From IMG/VR virus record IMGVR_UViG_3300032783_000063, positions 1-64,000 of that record: a stretch of DNA of 64,000 nt, one strand, 5' to 3'. A program made the translations under genes and the position numbers. Under the pieces are notes generated by a model. That model was not told the origin of the DNA. It made no database searches and worked only from the letters and a program-made list of their open reading frames with translations. This DNA is from a virus. How positions within the stretch are numbered: the stretch's first letter is position 1; each line of letters starts with the position of its first letter. This document shows, piece by piece, positions 1-10,600 of the stretch.

Positions 1-10
1 GAGCCCGCAC

Positions 11-928
11 CTACACCCCGACCTTCCTGGACGGGTCTATGTACCGTTGCAGCAGGTACTCGACCTGTGATCCTGCCTGCACATGCACCATGCCGAAGTC
101 GGCCATGCCCTGCACGCCGAACGGGGCGTCTTTCAGCTTGAACAGGTCGGAGGCGAGCAGCAGCGCGGCCTGGGTGATCGCCGGGGGGACGGCGGGCCAG
201 CCGAACACGCCGGTGACCTGGATCCGGTCCTGCCGGTACAGCGGCCACACGAACGGGAAGAACACGGACCCGCCGCCGATGACCCGGATCTCCCGGTACG
301 GCTGCGGCTCCCCGGATGCCATCCGGTTGTAGCGGCGTTCCCCGACGGCGAGCTCATAGTTGACGCCGGGGGTCCATATCTGCGAGAAGTCGCCGGTGCC
401 CTGCGGATCGACGGCAAGCTGGGAGATGGACACGACGTCGTCGATGTGGGCGGTCCAGATGGACTCGGGGACGTAGGTGCGGGTGTCCTGCATCTGGTAG
501 AAGTGGCGGCCGCAGCGGCCCTCGATCCACCGGGCGGCGGCCTGGACGGCGAGGTCGATCTCGAAGTCGTCCGAGGTGTCGTTGATGCCGAGGCGGGATT
601 TGATTTCCTCGCGGGAGGTGTACCACTGGCCGATCGTGTCGGGGAGGACACGCCAGGTGCCGGCGGAGACGTCAGCGGCGGCGCCGGTGCCGATCCAGAC
701 GTAGGTCCAGAGGCCGTCGGTGGTGCAAGGCTGCGTGCACTGGTAGACGCCGACGTCGAGGCGGGTGAGGGCGGGGCTGGCGCCGTAAGTGTAGTAGGTG
801 TAGAGGCCGTTCGGGTCGATGACCTGGAGGTTTACGGTGTCGGGGTCGACGGGGGTTTTGTCGATGGTGAAGACATTGGTGAGAGTGGCGTCTTCGGCGC
901 CGCCGGTGTAGAAGACGGTCGATCCCAT
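11..928 (-). CDS. Phage head-tail connector protein
   Basis: About 305 residues. The C-terminal two thirds look like the gp6/head-tail connector family of siphophages: a helical segment starting YTSREEIKSRLGI, then DLAVQAAARWIEGRCGR, and a helical end (AALLLASDLFKLKDAPFG) typical of proteins that sit under the portal. The N-terminal 95 residues are beta-rich and Gly/Thr-rich, an addition not usual in short connectors. I start at ATG 926-928, preceded by GGAGGC at good spacing; a longer frame back to 1012 would overlap the upstream gene. It is the last complete gene of the minus-strand structural operon here. Its place after the fibre genes rather than next to the capsid gene is odd. Family assignment is by pattern only. 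Confidence 0.7.
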   Translation of the reverse strand: MGSTVFYTGGAEDATLTNVFTIDKTPVDPDTVNLQVIDPNGLYTYYTYGASPALTRLDVGVYQCTQPCTTDGLWTYVWIGTGAAADVSAGTWRVLPDTIGQWYTSREEIKSRLGINDTSDDFEIDLAVQAAARWIEGRCGRHFYQMQDTRTYVPESIWTAHIDDVVSISQLAVDPQGTGDFSQIWTPGVNYELAVGERRYNRMASGEPQPYREIRVIGGGSVFFPFVWPLYRQDRIQVTGVFGWPAVPPAITQAALLLASDLFKLKDAPFGVQGMADFGMVHVQAGSQVEYLLQRYIDPSRKVGV

Positions 929-953
929 GAGGGCGCCTCCGTCTCGAGCTGGT

Positions 954-2774
954 TCAGATGAACGCGGTCCCGGCGGTGGATCCGTCAGCCCACAGGTTAT
1001 TCGCCTGGACATTCGTGTATGTCTGCCCGGACCAGTAGATCATGAAGTCGATCCAGTAGTTCGTCCCGCCGGACGAGGCAACCGGCATCGCGCCGGTTCC
1101 TGAGTTCGGGACACGGTTGGCACCCTGGAGGCCGCCGAACGCCTCTGCGGTGCCGGGCAGCGAGACGGGTCCGTTGACTGCTGTAGTGGCACCCTGGCCG
1201 CCGGAGGCGAACCAGCCGGGCGTGGATGACCATCCGTTCCCGGAGCCGGTATAGGTCATGACAGCGCGGTAGTGCGTGCCTGTGGTGGCCGTGCCGGTAG
1301 ACAGCGCGATCGGGGACGCGACCTGCACGTAAGTCCAGGTGTTTGCCAGTGCGCCGTAGGACCCGGCAGCAATCGACGACCCGGCGACAAGCGTTCCGGT
1401 AGTGCCGGTCGTGCTGGTCAGGGAAAACAGCCGCCAGGACGTGCTGGCCCCGGTACCGTCGCCGACTACCTGGCCGCCTGTGCCGTCACCGGGGGCTACA
1501 TACCAGCCATAGCCGCCGAAGGTGCATCCGGGCTGCGTGACCCAGAACTCCACGCTCAGGTCAGCATGACCGGTGCTGGCGTTCGCGTTCTCCGGCGCCG
1601 GACCGCTGAGCCTGCTGAACGGGTAATTCAGCCAGAGCGAGGGAGAGCCCGTGACCCAGCCGTCAAGCGGCGGGTAGGTATAAGGGCCGTTTCCGCCGCC
1701 GGTGGGATAGATCGCTGTCGTGATCCGGTTCCCGGTGAAATTCAGGTTCGCGACGGCGCCGTAGGGCGTGATGCTGGTGCTCTGCGCGCCGCCCAGGTAG
1801 ACGCAGTACCCAGTGCCGCCCATATAGTTGTCTTTCAGGTAATACCCGTTCGACCCGTCGGGGTTCGTCCCCCGGCCCGTCCACAAGCCGAAGTCGACGA
1901 ACATGCTGATGCAGTCAGTGTCGTTGACCTGAAGGCCGTTCTCGTCGAACTCGGCGGTGACGATATAATTTCGCTGGATCCGCATGGCGGACTGGCCGCC
2001 GCCGCAGGTGATTCCGTTGAGATGCCCGATGCTGAGATGAGTGATTTTCTCAATATAGTTCTCGAACAGATCGATGTAGGTTGTTGATGCGGCTGGCTGC
2101 AGGCCGGTGGTCACGTAACTGACATAACAGCGGTAGATGCGGATGCCGCCGCTGTTCTGGATGTCTATCGGGACTTCCTGGATTTCAGATGACGTAGGGC
2201 CGAGGCCGCCGACGTCGCAGAAATGAAACATCAGCGCCGAGGTGCTGCCACCGCCCGTGTTGAACGATCCCGGCGCAGCACCGTTCTGACGGCACCGGCA
2301 TCCCCGGAACAGCGCGCCGGTGAATCCGCCGAGAATATCAAGATTGGAAAGGCTGAAGTCCATGAACTGGAATACGTAAGTGCCGGCCGGGACGAAGAAC
2401 CCGTCGATGACCTGCCCGCCGGTCCCGCCGATGTTCTGGGCGAGGCCGCCCAGGTTAGTGGTCAGGTTGTTGTATGTGTACGGCGCTGACACGGATGTCC
2501 AGTTAGTGCACAGCCCGTTGTTGCCTGTGTCAAGCTCGCTGGATCCGTCCAGCCGCCAGTAACCGCCGGACGGCAGCGGCGGGGCAGTGAGCGGGCCGCC
2601 GGGTCCGGCGTTCACTGCCGGGTAGGCAGCTTTCTGCGCGGCGGTGAGCAGCGGTATCGGCCCGGTGTTCGCGTTCCGGTTCACTGTGGTGTTGGCGACG
2701 CCGGGGTACATGCTGGTGATCTGCTGGCCGTGGAGATTCGCTGCCCTCATCATCCGCCGCGCGCCCATGGCCAC
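954..2774 (-). CDS. Beta-helix virion protein with C-terminal DUF4082-like domain
   Basis: 606 residues with a GTG start one base after the previous TGA and AGGTGG upstream. Residues about 85-370 have the short, Gly/Asn-rich turns of a right-handed parallel beta-helix (for example RIYRCYVSYVTTG and MRIQRNYIVTAEFDENG), as in pectate-lyase-like tailspikes. Residues about 400-600 form a beta-sandwich ending in NYWIDFMIYW, which resembles DUF4082 domains of carbohydrate-active proteins. Together they suggest a fibre or spike that binds or cleaves a surface glycan of the host. No catalytic residues can be named. The gene lies between two other fibre-like genes and the connector, in the same operon. 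Confidence 0.6.
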   Translation of the reverse strand: MAMGARRMMRAANLHGQQITSMYPGVANTTVNRNANTGPIPLLTAAQKAAYPAVNAGPGGPLTAPPLPSGGYWRLDGSSELDTGNNGLCTNWTSVSAPYTYNNLTTNLGGLAQNIGGTGGQVIDGFFVPAGTYVFQFMDFSLSNLDILGGFTGALFRGCRCRQNGAAPGSFNTGGGSTSALMFHFCDVGGLGPTSSEIQEVPIDIQNSGGIRIYRCYVSYVTTGLQPAASTTYIDLFENYIEKITHLSIGHLNGITCGGGQSAMRIQRNYIVTAEFDENGLQVNDTDCISMFVDFGLWTGRGTNPDGSNGYYLKDNYMGGTGYCVYLGGAQSTSITPYGAVANLNFTGNRITTAIYPTGGGNGPYTYPPLDGWVTGSPSLWLNYPFSRLSGPAPENANASTGHADLSVEFWVTQPGCTFGGYGWYVAPGDGTGGQVVGDGTGASTSWRLFSLTSTTGTTGTLVAGSSIAAGSYGALANTWTYVQVASPIALSTGTATTGTHYRAVMTYTGSGNGWSSTPGWFASGGQGATTAVNGPVSLPGTAEAFGGLQGANRVPNSGTGAMPVASSGGTNYWIDFMIYWSGQTYTNVQANNLWADGSTAGTAFI

Positions 2775-2775
2775 G

Positions 2776-5760
2776 TCAGGCCACCTGCGATCCGTACCAG
2801 GCTGAGGTGGATGAGCCGAGGTTTTCGAACACGAGCACTGTCAGTGCCGCTGGGGATGTGGTGAGGTCGATGACGGGCACGGCGCCGGTGATCCAGGTGA
2901 CGTTCGTCCACGTCGGCTGGGTGCCGCCGGTGGCGGTGATGTAAAGGGTGATCGTAGTCGCGACCGCGCCGGTCGCCCCGCCGGCGAGGGTGATCGACGG
3001 GGAGCCGCTGTTGAGGTTCGCCGTGAACACGGTGCCCGGCGCCGATGCGGTGAGGGTGACCGACCCGGAGCCGAGGTTCCCGTGGGCCACGACGCTCTCA
3101 GCGCCGCCTGCCCCGCCAGGCGGCACCTGCCATTGCCCGTCGGCGCGCAGGAACTGGGTCGTCCCGCCCGGCGCCAGGCCGACCGAGGACGCCGCCGCCC
3201 TCGACGTGGCCCCCGTGAGCACGACCGGCGCCGCTGCCAGCCATGTCCCGGCGTAGGTGTTCAGGCCGACGTTGTTGCCGTTCGCCGCGGAGTCTTCCAG
3301 TACGGCCGTCGCGTAAGCGGTCACCGCAGTGAAGTAATTGTCTGTGACGGTGGATGCGGTGGCCCCGTTCAGGCGCACCGCGCTGGCCTGTCCGCCGGTC
3401 AGGCCCTGGCCGACGTTGAGGAACTGGCATCCGGACACCACATGGCCGGCGCCCTGCAGGACGAGCATGTCGGCGCTGTTGGTGCCGTCGAACTGGCAGC
3501 CGGTGAAAACAAGACGTCCCGGGGTGGAGTCGGATTTGACGAATGCCGCGCCGGTGGCGCCGCCGACGAAGTGGCAGCTGCTGTACGTGGACAGCCCGGC
3601 GCTGATGTCATACACCTGTCCGTTTTGCGGGGCGGAGGTGTTGCCGCAGTCCTGGATGGTACAGCCGGTGAACAGGTTCTCGTCGGCCTGCTCGACGCGC
3701 ATGGCGAGGCCGGTGCCGCCGTTGGCGTTCTTCCCGTTGCGGAACAGGCAGTTGCTGATGGTGTTGTGGTGTCCGTAGGAGCCGGTGCCGTCCTGGTAGA
3801 TGTGGATGCCCTCGCCCCACGGTTCCTCGATCCACAGGTGGTCGAAGACGCACCAGACGGCGCCGCGGGCGTAGATGCCTCCGCCTGCGGTGGTCTGGTT
3901 GGCGCCGTTGCAGTTGAGGTACAGGTCGCGGATAGTGAGTCCCGGCGTGTACACCGGGCCGGAGAGACCGAAGTCGAAAATGTAGGCGTTGGACCCGTTT
4001 GCCATGAAGATCTGGGAGTCCCAGCCGTCCCCGGCGATGGTGATCGCGCCGGGGGATCCGCCGCCGACGTTCAGCGCGGCGGAGATCTTGTAGGTTCCGG
4101 GGGGGAAGTAGACGGTCTGCCCGGTGGTTTTCGCGGCGGTGATGGCGTCCTGGATTACGGTGGTCGAGTCGGTGCCGCCGGTGGGGTCGGCGCCGTACTG
4201 GGCGGCGACGTTGATCAAGCCGGTGATGCTGGCGGTGGTCACGCCGCTGGTGTTGTCGTGGATGTTGTAGCTGGCCCGGGATGCTGCCGGGAAGTTCACT
4301 GGGTTCGCGGCGTTGGGGGTGACGGCGGTGAAGTCGTTCTCGGAAATGATGATCTCGCCGTCGCCGGTGCCGGGTACGGCGGCTGCGACACAGTACCGGC
4401 AGGTGCCGATGAACTGGTTCCCGGTGACGATGACGTTGTCGACGTTCTGGGTGATGACCAGCGCTGTGCTGCCGGCGATCGTGGCCGGAGCGGAAATCGT
4501 GTAACTGTAGGGCAGCACGGTTGAGTTGACGGCAGTAATGGTGGCACCAGCCGGGATGCCGGTCCCGGAAATCAGGCTGTTCAAATCGGTCTGCACGGCC
4601 AGCGGATCCAGGACTGTCGAGGCGCTGGCCCCGGACTGTGTCGTACCGCTGGGATCCGTCCTGGTCGTGCCGATGACGACGCTGTCGGTGGACGAGTTCT
4701 TCGTGCCGCCGATCTTGGCGCCGGACACGGTGATGTTCACGCCGTTTTTCATCAGGATCGAGCTGTCCTGCGCTGACCCGGACCCGCCGTATTCGCCGCC
4801 GACGATGTGCAAGGTGTCAAGCGCCGTGTTCCCGCCGAATGTCAGCCCGGCGCCGGCGTTCCAGCATTGCTCGAGGATGACGTTCCCGCCGCACCAGTCC
4901 AGGTTGATCCCGCCGTTGCCTTCCGGCGGGGGCCCGTTACCTGCCTCGAAGTTCGACCCCGAGTTGAAGAACGTGAGCCCCTTGTTGGGGTGGGTTTTGC
5001 CCAGGCTGTTGTGGGTGACGAGGGACAGTGGCCCGAAGAACGCGCAGGACACGAACGACGCGGACCCGGACAGGGAGTCCAGGTCGGCGCCGTAGGTGCC
5101 GCCGCCGAACTGGGACGCGACGGCGTGGACGGCGTTCTGTGTGTACATGCCGGCGTTCTCGCCGTGGAAAAACGACCCGAACATGGTGATCGTGTTCGAC
5201 CCGGTCGCGTAGAGGCCGTTCCAGACGTTGTTGGTCTGCACCCAGATGAAGTACATGTTGGCGCAGTCGGTCAGGTTCAGCGCCGCCCCGGCGGTTGTTG
5301 CCGGGGTCACCTCGGTGTCGAACCGCAGCGACTGGATGGTCAGGCCGCCGAGGCTGGACAGCTGGAAGATGTCGAAGTTCCCGGCGGCTTTGATGACGGA
5401 CCGGTAGCCGTCGCCGTAGAGGGTCAGCGCGGATCCGCCGGACACGACGACGGGCTGGCTGACGCGATACCACTGCGCGGTCGCCGGGAAGTAGACGGCG
5501 CCGTCTGCTGCGACGGCTGCGGTGCAGGCGGCGAGGATGGCGCCGTAGTCGTCGGTGCCGCCGTCGCCTGCTGCGTTGAATGGCGGGTCGGTGACGTTGA
5601 ACACTGTCGTGGTGGCGGAACTGCCGAGCAGGTTCGCAATGGTGATCTTCCGGGTGGATCCGGATGCGTCCATGGAGTGGTCGGAGATATCCACGATCGG
5701 GAGGACGTCGTTGGCTGCGATTCCGCTGGTCAGCGCCTGAAGCTCGGTTATCTTGCTCAA
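2776..5760 (-). CDS. Tailspike/fibre with two pectate-lyase-like beta-helix units
   Basis: 994 residues with a TTG start preceded by GGAGGGG. The N-terminal 48 residues (MSKITELQALTSG..., NDVLPIVDISD, TRKITIANLL) form a module shared with two other fibre genes in this operon and probably attach it to the virion. Two pectate-lyase-3-like starts follow: one near residue 60 (DYGAILAACTAAVAADGAVYFP) and one near residue 520 (AAQYGADPTGGTDSTTVIQDA). Each leads into Gly/Asn-rich beta-helix coils. The C-terminal 120 residues are Gly/Ala/Thr-rich, with a GGTTQFLRADGQW element common at fibre ends. Likely role: recognition or degradation of host surface polysaccharide. A proteolytic or catalytic site cannot be seen directly. 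Confidence 0.72.
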   Translation of the reverse strand: MSKITELQALTSGIAANDVLPIVDISDHSMDASGSTRKITIANLLGSSATTTVFNVTDPPFNAAGDGGTDDYGAILAACTAAVAADGAVYFPATAQWYRVSQPVVVSGGSALTLYGDGYRSVIKAAGNFDIFQLSSLGGLTIQSLRFDTEVTPATTAGAALNLTDCANMYFIWVQTNNVWNGLYATGSNTITMFGSFFHGENAGMYTQNAVHAVASQFGGGTYGADLDSLSGSASFVSCAFFGPLSLVTHNSLGKTHPNKGLTFFNSGSNFEAGNGPPPEGNGGINLDWCGGNVILEQCWNAGAGLTFGGNTALDTLHIVGGEYGGSGSAQDSSILMKNGVNITVSGAKIGGTKNSSTDSVVIGTTRTDPSGTTQSGASASTVLDPLAVQTDLNSLISGTGIPAGATITAVNSTVLPYSYTISAPATIAGSTALVITQNVDNVIVTGNQFIGTCRYCVAAAVPGTGDGEIIISENDFTAVTPNAANPVNFPAASRASYNIHDNTSGVTTASITGLINVAAQYGADPTGGTDSTTVIQDAITAAKTTGQTVYFPPGTYKISAALNVGGGSPGAITIAGDGWDSQIFMANGSNAYIFDFGLSGPVYTPGLTIRDLYLNCNGANQTTAGGGIYARGAVWCVFDHLWIEEPWGEGIHIYQDGTGSYGHHNTISNCLFRNGKNANGGTGLAMRVEQADENLFTGCTIQDCGNTSAPQNGQVYDISAGLSTYSSCHFVGGATGAAFVKSDSTPGRLVFTGCQFDGTNSADMLVLQGAGHVVSGCQFLNVGQGLTGGQASAVRLNGATASTVTDNYFTAVTAYATAVLEDSAANGNNVGLNTYAGTWLAAAPVVLTGATSRAAASSVGLAPGGTTQFLRADGQWQVPPGGAGGAESVVAHGNLGSGSVTLTASAPGTVFTANLNSGSPSITLAGGATGAVATTITLYITATGGTQPTWTNVTWITGAVPVIDLTTSPAALTVLVFENLGSSTSAWYGSQVA

Positions 5761-5777
5761 CGCGCCGCCCCTCCGTC

Positions 5778-5849
5778 TCAGAGCATTCCGGAGAGCCCGG
5801 TCGTCGCTGCGGTGGTGTATGACTGAGTGATCATCCGTTTTGCGCGCAC
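5778..5849 (-). CDS. Possible 23-residue peptide between fibre genes
   Basis: A GTG-started frame fills the 102-base gap between two fibre genes and ends with TGA 18 bases before the next start. The peptide begins VRAKRMITQSYTTAATTG. The next gene's ribosome site follows immediately. No family is recognised and there is no strong ribosome site of its own. It may be a short leader, a relic of a longer protein, or nothing. Confidence 0.25.
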   Translation of the reverse strand: MRAKRMITQSYTTAATTGLSGML

Positions 5850-5862
5850 CAGGCCCCGGCGT

Positions 5863-7659
5863 TTAATCGATTCCCCACCAGCCGAAGTTGTACGTGTTCG
5901 GTGAGAAGTTGGACAAGGTTAGCGGGGTTGTCAGGGTGGTGGCAGTTCCTGTGAGCAAAAGACTGCGGGCAGTGAAACCAGAACGCGCGAAACCGGTTCC
6001 CCCGACGGCCCCTTCGATATTGGTGAATACCGGTCCGACGACGGTGCCGCCCTGGGTTCCGACTACTAGGCCGACAGCCCACCAGCCGGCCGTCAGGGAT
6101 GTAACCCCTGTCGGGCCTGTGCGGATTATCGCATGGGAGGTGCTCGTTATATTCACCGGGCTGCCCTGCAATACAACGCCGTTGCTGCCGCCGGCTATGG
6201 TGTAAAGGCCGGTGTAGCAGTTCGAGTATCCGCTGGCTCCGCGCCAGTCACAGGTCACGTATCCATTGATGGTGATGGTGGTGGGTACGTAGAACAGGTT
6301 GAGTGCGATTCCGCCGCTCGGCCAGCCGCTAGCGGATACGGACTGGGAGAGGACCGGTTCCCAGTAGTCGAACGTCCAGGCGCCGTAGCCTTCGAGGACG
6401 GCGTTCTGATACATGGCGTAGTACTGGGCTGTAGCGTTTGTACTCGGGTGGATGTGTCCCGCGTCGGCGGCCTTGCCAGTCGACCCTGCGGATTGCGTCC
6501 CGGCGGGCGTGATATCTGTGGCGGTGCCGTCGAGTTGCAGGGCTCCTTGTGTGCTGGTGGTTCCCGCAGGGAGGTCGGCGGCCTGAATGGCGGCGAGAGT
6601 AGTGCTGGTCCCGTCGCTGCGGGCGTAATACCCGGCCTGCTGGCTGCCGGTCAGCGCAGTCAGCGCTGCTGTGGCAGACGTAGCGCCAGTGCCGCCGGAA
6701 TCCACGGCCAGCGGCAAGCTCGATGTGAGCACAATGCCAGTCGTCGGATGCACATGGCCTGCGTCGGCCAGTTTCCCCGTCGCCCCGGCGGCCTGCGTGC
6801 CGAGCGGGGCGATGTCCCCGGCGGTGGCATCGATGCTGGCGGTGGCGCCGCTGCTGAGTCCGAGCGCGGAGCGGGCGCCGTCTGCGGTCGTGGCGCCGGT
6901 GCCGCCGTTCCCTACCGCTACGGTCCCGGTCACATTCCCGGCCGTACCGGTGGTGTTCTGGTTCAGGTACCGGGCATCCAGTCCTGACAATGGCGCGTCT
7001 GTGGAGATGGCCAGCCAGATCCCGGCCTGGTACTGCAGGAAGATTCCCTGGTTCAGCAGGGTCAGCGCCACCGTGGTGCTTCCACCTGTTTTGTTGAACA
7101 CGTCTGGAAATGTCGTGTTCACCGTCACCCCGGCTGTGCCGAGGATCTGCTTCACGGCGGCGAGCGTTCCCGCTGGCGGCGTGGCGGGGAGGGTCACGAC
7201 GACCGGGCCGCCGGTCGTGTCTGCCGGAACGATCTGGTTTGCCGCCGCCTGGCATGGGCTGGTCAGGTTCGTCTGCACGGCAGCCTGGGTGAGGACAGGC
7301 CCTTTCGCGGCCTCGGCCGCCTCGGCGCGGGAGGTCTCGGCGTCGACGGACGCGACTGAGGCCCCCCCCAGGCTGGCGAGCGCATCGTCTGCTGTGGCTG
7401 CGCCGGTGCCCCCCTGAGCGACAGGCAGCGGCGCGGTCAGGTGCGTGGAGATGACCTGCGGCACCAGGTCGGTGTTTCCGAGGTCTCCGGCCAGAGTGAT
7501 CCCGCTGCTGCCGCCACCGGGAAGCAGGTCGGCGACGGTAATGCCTTTCGTGGTCCCGGATGCTGAGCCGTGGCTCGTGTCGGAGACGTCCACGATGGGC
7601 AGCACGTCATTGCTGGCGACTCCTGAGGTCAGCAGCGCAAGCTGCGTGATCTTGCTCAA
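5863..7659 (-). CDS. Tail fibre with collar-type repeats
   Basis: 598 residues. The TTG start overlaps the TGA of the preceding gene (TTGA) and has GGAGGCACC before it, so translation is coupled. Residues 1-50 carry the same anchoring module as the other two fibres (KITQLALLTSG, NDVLPIVDVSD, KGITVADLL). The middle has the repeats typical of phage tail fibres: GGTGATTADGARSALG, GGTGATSATAALTAL, and two DAGHVHPTT / DAGHIHPST units. The last 180 residues form an unrelated beta-rich tip (from about MYQNAVLEGYGAWTFDYW) that could be the receptor-binding part. Fibre identity is well supported by repeat type; its receptor is unknown. Confidence 0.75.
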   Translation of the reverse strand: MSKITQLALLTSGVASNDVLPIVDVSDTSHGSASGTTKGITVADLLPGGGSSGITLAGDLGNTDLVPQVISTHLTAPLPVAQGGTGAATADDALASLGGASVASVDAETSRAEAAEAAKGPVLTQAAVQTNLTSPCQAAANQIVPADTTGGPVVVTLPATPPAGTLAAVKQILGTAGVTVNTTFPDVFNKTGGSTTVALTLLNQGIFLQYQAGIWLAISTDAPLSGLDARYLNQNTTGTAGNVTGTVAVGNGGTGATTADGARSALGLSSGATASIDATAGDIAPLGTQAAGATGKLADAGHVHPTTGIVLTSSLPLAVDSGGTGATSATAALTALTGSQQAGYYARSDGTSTTLAAIQAADLPAGTTSTQGALQLDGTATDITPAGTQSAGSTGKAADAGHIHPSTNATAQYYAMYQNAVLEGYGAWTFDYWEPVLSQSVSASGWPSGGIALNLFYVPTTITINGYVTCDWRGASGYSNCYTGLYTIAGGSNGVVLQGSPVNITSTSHAIIRTGPTGVTSLTAGWWAVGLVVGTQGGTVVGPVFTNIEGAVGGTGFARSGFTARSLLLTGTATTLTTPLTLSNFSPNTYNFGWWGID

Positions 7660-10600
7660 GGTGCCTCCGTTTCCAGTCCGCCGTCGTCGTTTTCCTGGTC
7701 CAGGACAGTCCAGTCTTCGCAGAAGATTTCCTGGGTGCCCGGTACAGGCGGGGGCGGCCCGGTGACAGTGGAGTCCTGGACCGGTCCGGTGACGCTGCCG
7801 CCGTGGACCGGCCCGGCGACCGGGACGTAAACCCAGATGCGTCGCAAGAACCTGTCTGTAGCGGCGACGGCGTCCGCTGCGGCGGCAGCGGCGCCCGGCA
7901 TGGCAAGGGATTCGGCGACAGCCGCTGCGTCGTGGAGGCGGTTCTGCCCGGCAAGGTACTCCAGGGCGGCTGCCGTATCGTCGACCGCTACGGCGGTGCC
8001 GGCGAGGACGAGGGCCTCAGTGGCACCGCCGGCGTCAAAGACGCCGGGCGGCGTGACCTGGCTGCCGTCGTATGCCTCAGTCACTGCAGCGATGTCGTCC
8101 AGCTCGCTGGTGATGGTGATATAGGCGAAGCCGTCGAGAACGCCTGCGGCCTCCGGGAAGGCGATGCCGCTGACGGGGACGGTCACAGTATCGCCCGCAG
8201 CGGCTGTGTCCGCTGCCGAAGCCCCGTCGGCTGCCGCCGCTGAGGCTTCGGCAGCCCCGGCCAGGTCCGCCAGGGATACTGCGACGATACTGCTGAACGC
8301 CTCGGCGACTGCGGCGGCCTCAGCCGTTTCCGCGTCTGTCCCGGCCAGGTCCGTCTCGCCGGCCGCCGCCGTGTCAGATACCACGGGACCGGCGTCCGAT
8401 GTAAGCAGGTCCCCGGCACCTGCCAGGTCCGCCAGCAATATGGAAACGACGTAACTGAACTCGTCTGTGACCGCCGCAGCCTCGTCCGCCGCCGATGTGA
8501 CGGTTGTCAGTGTCGTGTCCGCAGCCCCGGCCGTGTCCGTCCCGGTCTTCTGCAGGACGAGGAGCTCGGCTGCAGCTGCCCGATCCGGCACGCCAGAAGT
8601 GACAGCGACATCCGGCGTGCGCTCAGCACCGGCGGCAAGATCCTGGGCTATCTCATAGTAGAAAGTCAGGACTGCAGCGCCCCACGGCGCTGACGTGATC
8701 GACGCCGACAGGGTCTGCGAAGCCACGGTCGAGCCCGGCAGCATGCTGTAGGCGGTCACCCAGGTTCCGCCGGCGGAGATGTACTGCTGGTCACCCATCT
8801 GCGGCCAGGACGGCGCTGCCGGGCTGGTGCCGCCGCCTTCCAGGGTGAGGCCGGTGCCGTCCTGCTCGAGCAGGACAGCACCGTCCTGCTCGTCCAGGCT
8901 GGTGCCGCCCGCGCCGTCGGCGGCGATGACCCCGAGGCAGATCTCGTTCTGGTATGCCAGCGGCCCGGTGGTTTCTGCCGGGGTGGCGCTGGCGGGGCTG
9001 CCTGTTCCGGCGGCGGCGTCGACGGCGAGGATTCTGGTGGCGGCAGGGATGCCGCAGATGACCGCCGCCCCGGCAGCGGGGGCGGACCAGGTGATGGTGA
9101 TCGTGTCCCCGGCGGTCGCGCCCTGGACGCATCCGGCGATGAAGAAACCGCAGGACCGGCCGGTGATGTTCAGGTTGTAGAACGTCCACGGCTGCCCGGC
9201 AGTGTCAGTGGCAGCGGCGACGGTCTGGTCGGAGTCGGTGCCCCAGGCGACGGCGATGGTGTCACCGTCAGCGATGTCCCTGTCAAGGGTGATATCAAGG
9301 GTCGCGGCGGGGGTGGCGGCTGCGGCTCCGCCGGCGGTGAACGGGGTTTTCTCGGTAAGGTCCGCGGCAGCGGCCTTGTCGGCCAGCGGTACGACTGTGG
9401 TAACCGACAGCGTGTCAGCGGCGGCGGCCTGGTCGGATTGCAGGACGTTCACCACGAGCGTCTCGGCTGCGCTGCCGCAGTCCGGGAGCGAGGCCACCGT
9501 GGCAGCCGGGGCTTCCGCGTCTGCTGCGGCCGCAGGATCTCTTACCGGGACGGCCGCTGACGCGGCCGGGGTGTCGGTCCCGGCGGCTGTGTCAGCGACC
9601 GGGACTGCGGCCAGGGATATGACTGTCTCGGCTGCCCCGGCCTGGTCGTCAGCCGCCGCAGTCACAGCGGGGACCGCGTCGGTCAGGGCCGCACCCTGGT
9701 CAGCGATCCCGGCGCCGGCGTTCAGGGCCAGGATGTCGGCGGCGGCGGCGGCGTCTGCGTAGACGGGGAACTCGGCGGACAGCAGCCCGTCCCCGGCTGC
9801 TGCCAGGTCACTGCCGAACGGAATGTCACAGGTGATATATGCGATCAGATCAGCGGCGGCGGCCAGATCGGACTGCGGGACGAACAGCGTGAGACTGTAT
9901 GTCAGCGCGTCCAGCGCGGCTGCCGGTTCCTGCTGAGGCTCGTCGGCTTCGCTGGTGATGTATGCGGCGGCCTGGTCCAGCAGGTCGTCTTGCAGATTCT
10001 CAGCCTGGATGAGGTCCGAGGGGCCGCGCAGGGTCTCAGCACCGGCGGCGGTCTCCGGCAGCCCAGCGAAGGCTGTGACACTGGTCAGGTCATCGGTACC
10101 GGCAGCGGCGTCAGCCGGCGCAGGAGTCGGCTGCGAGGCCAGCGTTTCCGCGGCGGCGGCAGCGTCGGCGGGGGTGACACTGAGAGATACATGCAGCGCT
10201 TCGGCTGCGGCACCTGGGTCGGTGAGCCCTGCCGCGTCAGCGGCAGCGGCCTGTTCCGGGAAGGCGGCCGCGACTTCGGCTGACAGCAATTCCGCTGCTG
10301 CGGCAGCGTCCAGTTCGGAGAAGGGAATCGCGGCGGCGTCCTCGGCGGCGGCGGCTTGCTCAGCGAAACTGAGCGTGTTAGCTAGCCGCAGTCTGTCGGC
10401 TGCGGCGCCGCGCTCGAGCCAGAGATTGATCGCCTCTCTCGCCGCGCCGGCATCAGCGAGTGCCACGCTCGCAGACGCCGGCATCAGCGTGTCGGCAGCC
10501 GCGCCACTGTCGGCGAACGGCACCGCGAGGGCGCCGACTGTCAGTCTGTCGGCGGCACCGCCGACATCTGCGAGCGGCCGCAGCCCCTCAACCTGGCCAG

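Noticed and set aside
3082-4524. Long plus-strand Gly/Asp/Val-rich frame opposite the tailspike
   Set aside because: Composition is that of a shadow frame in high-GC DNA; the minus-strand protein carries clear pectate-lyase-like motifs.
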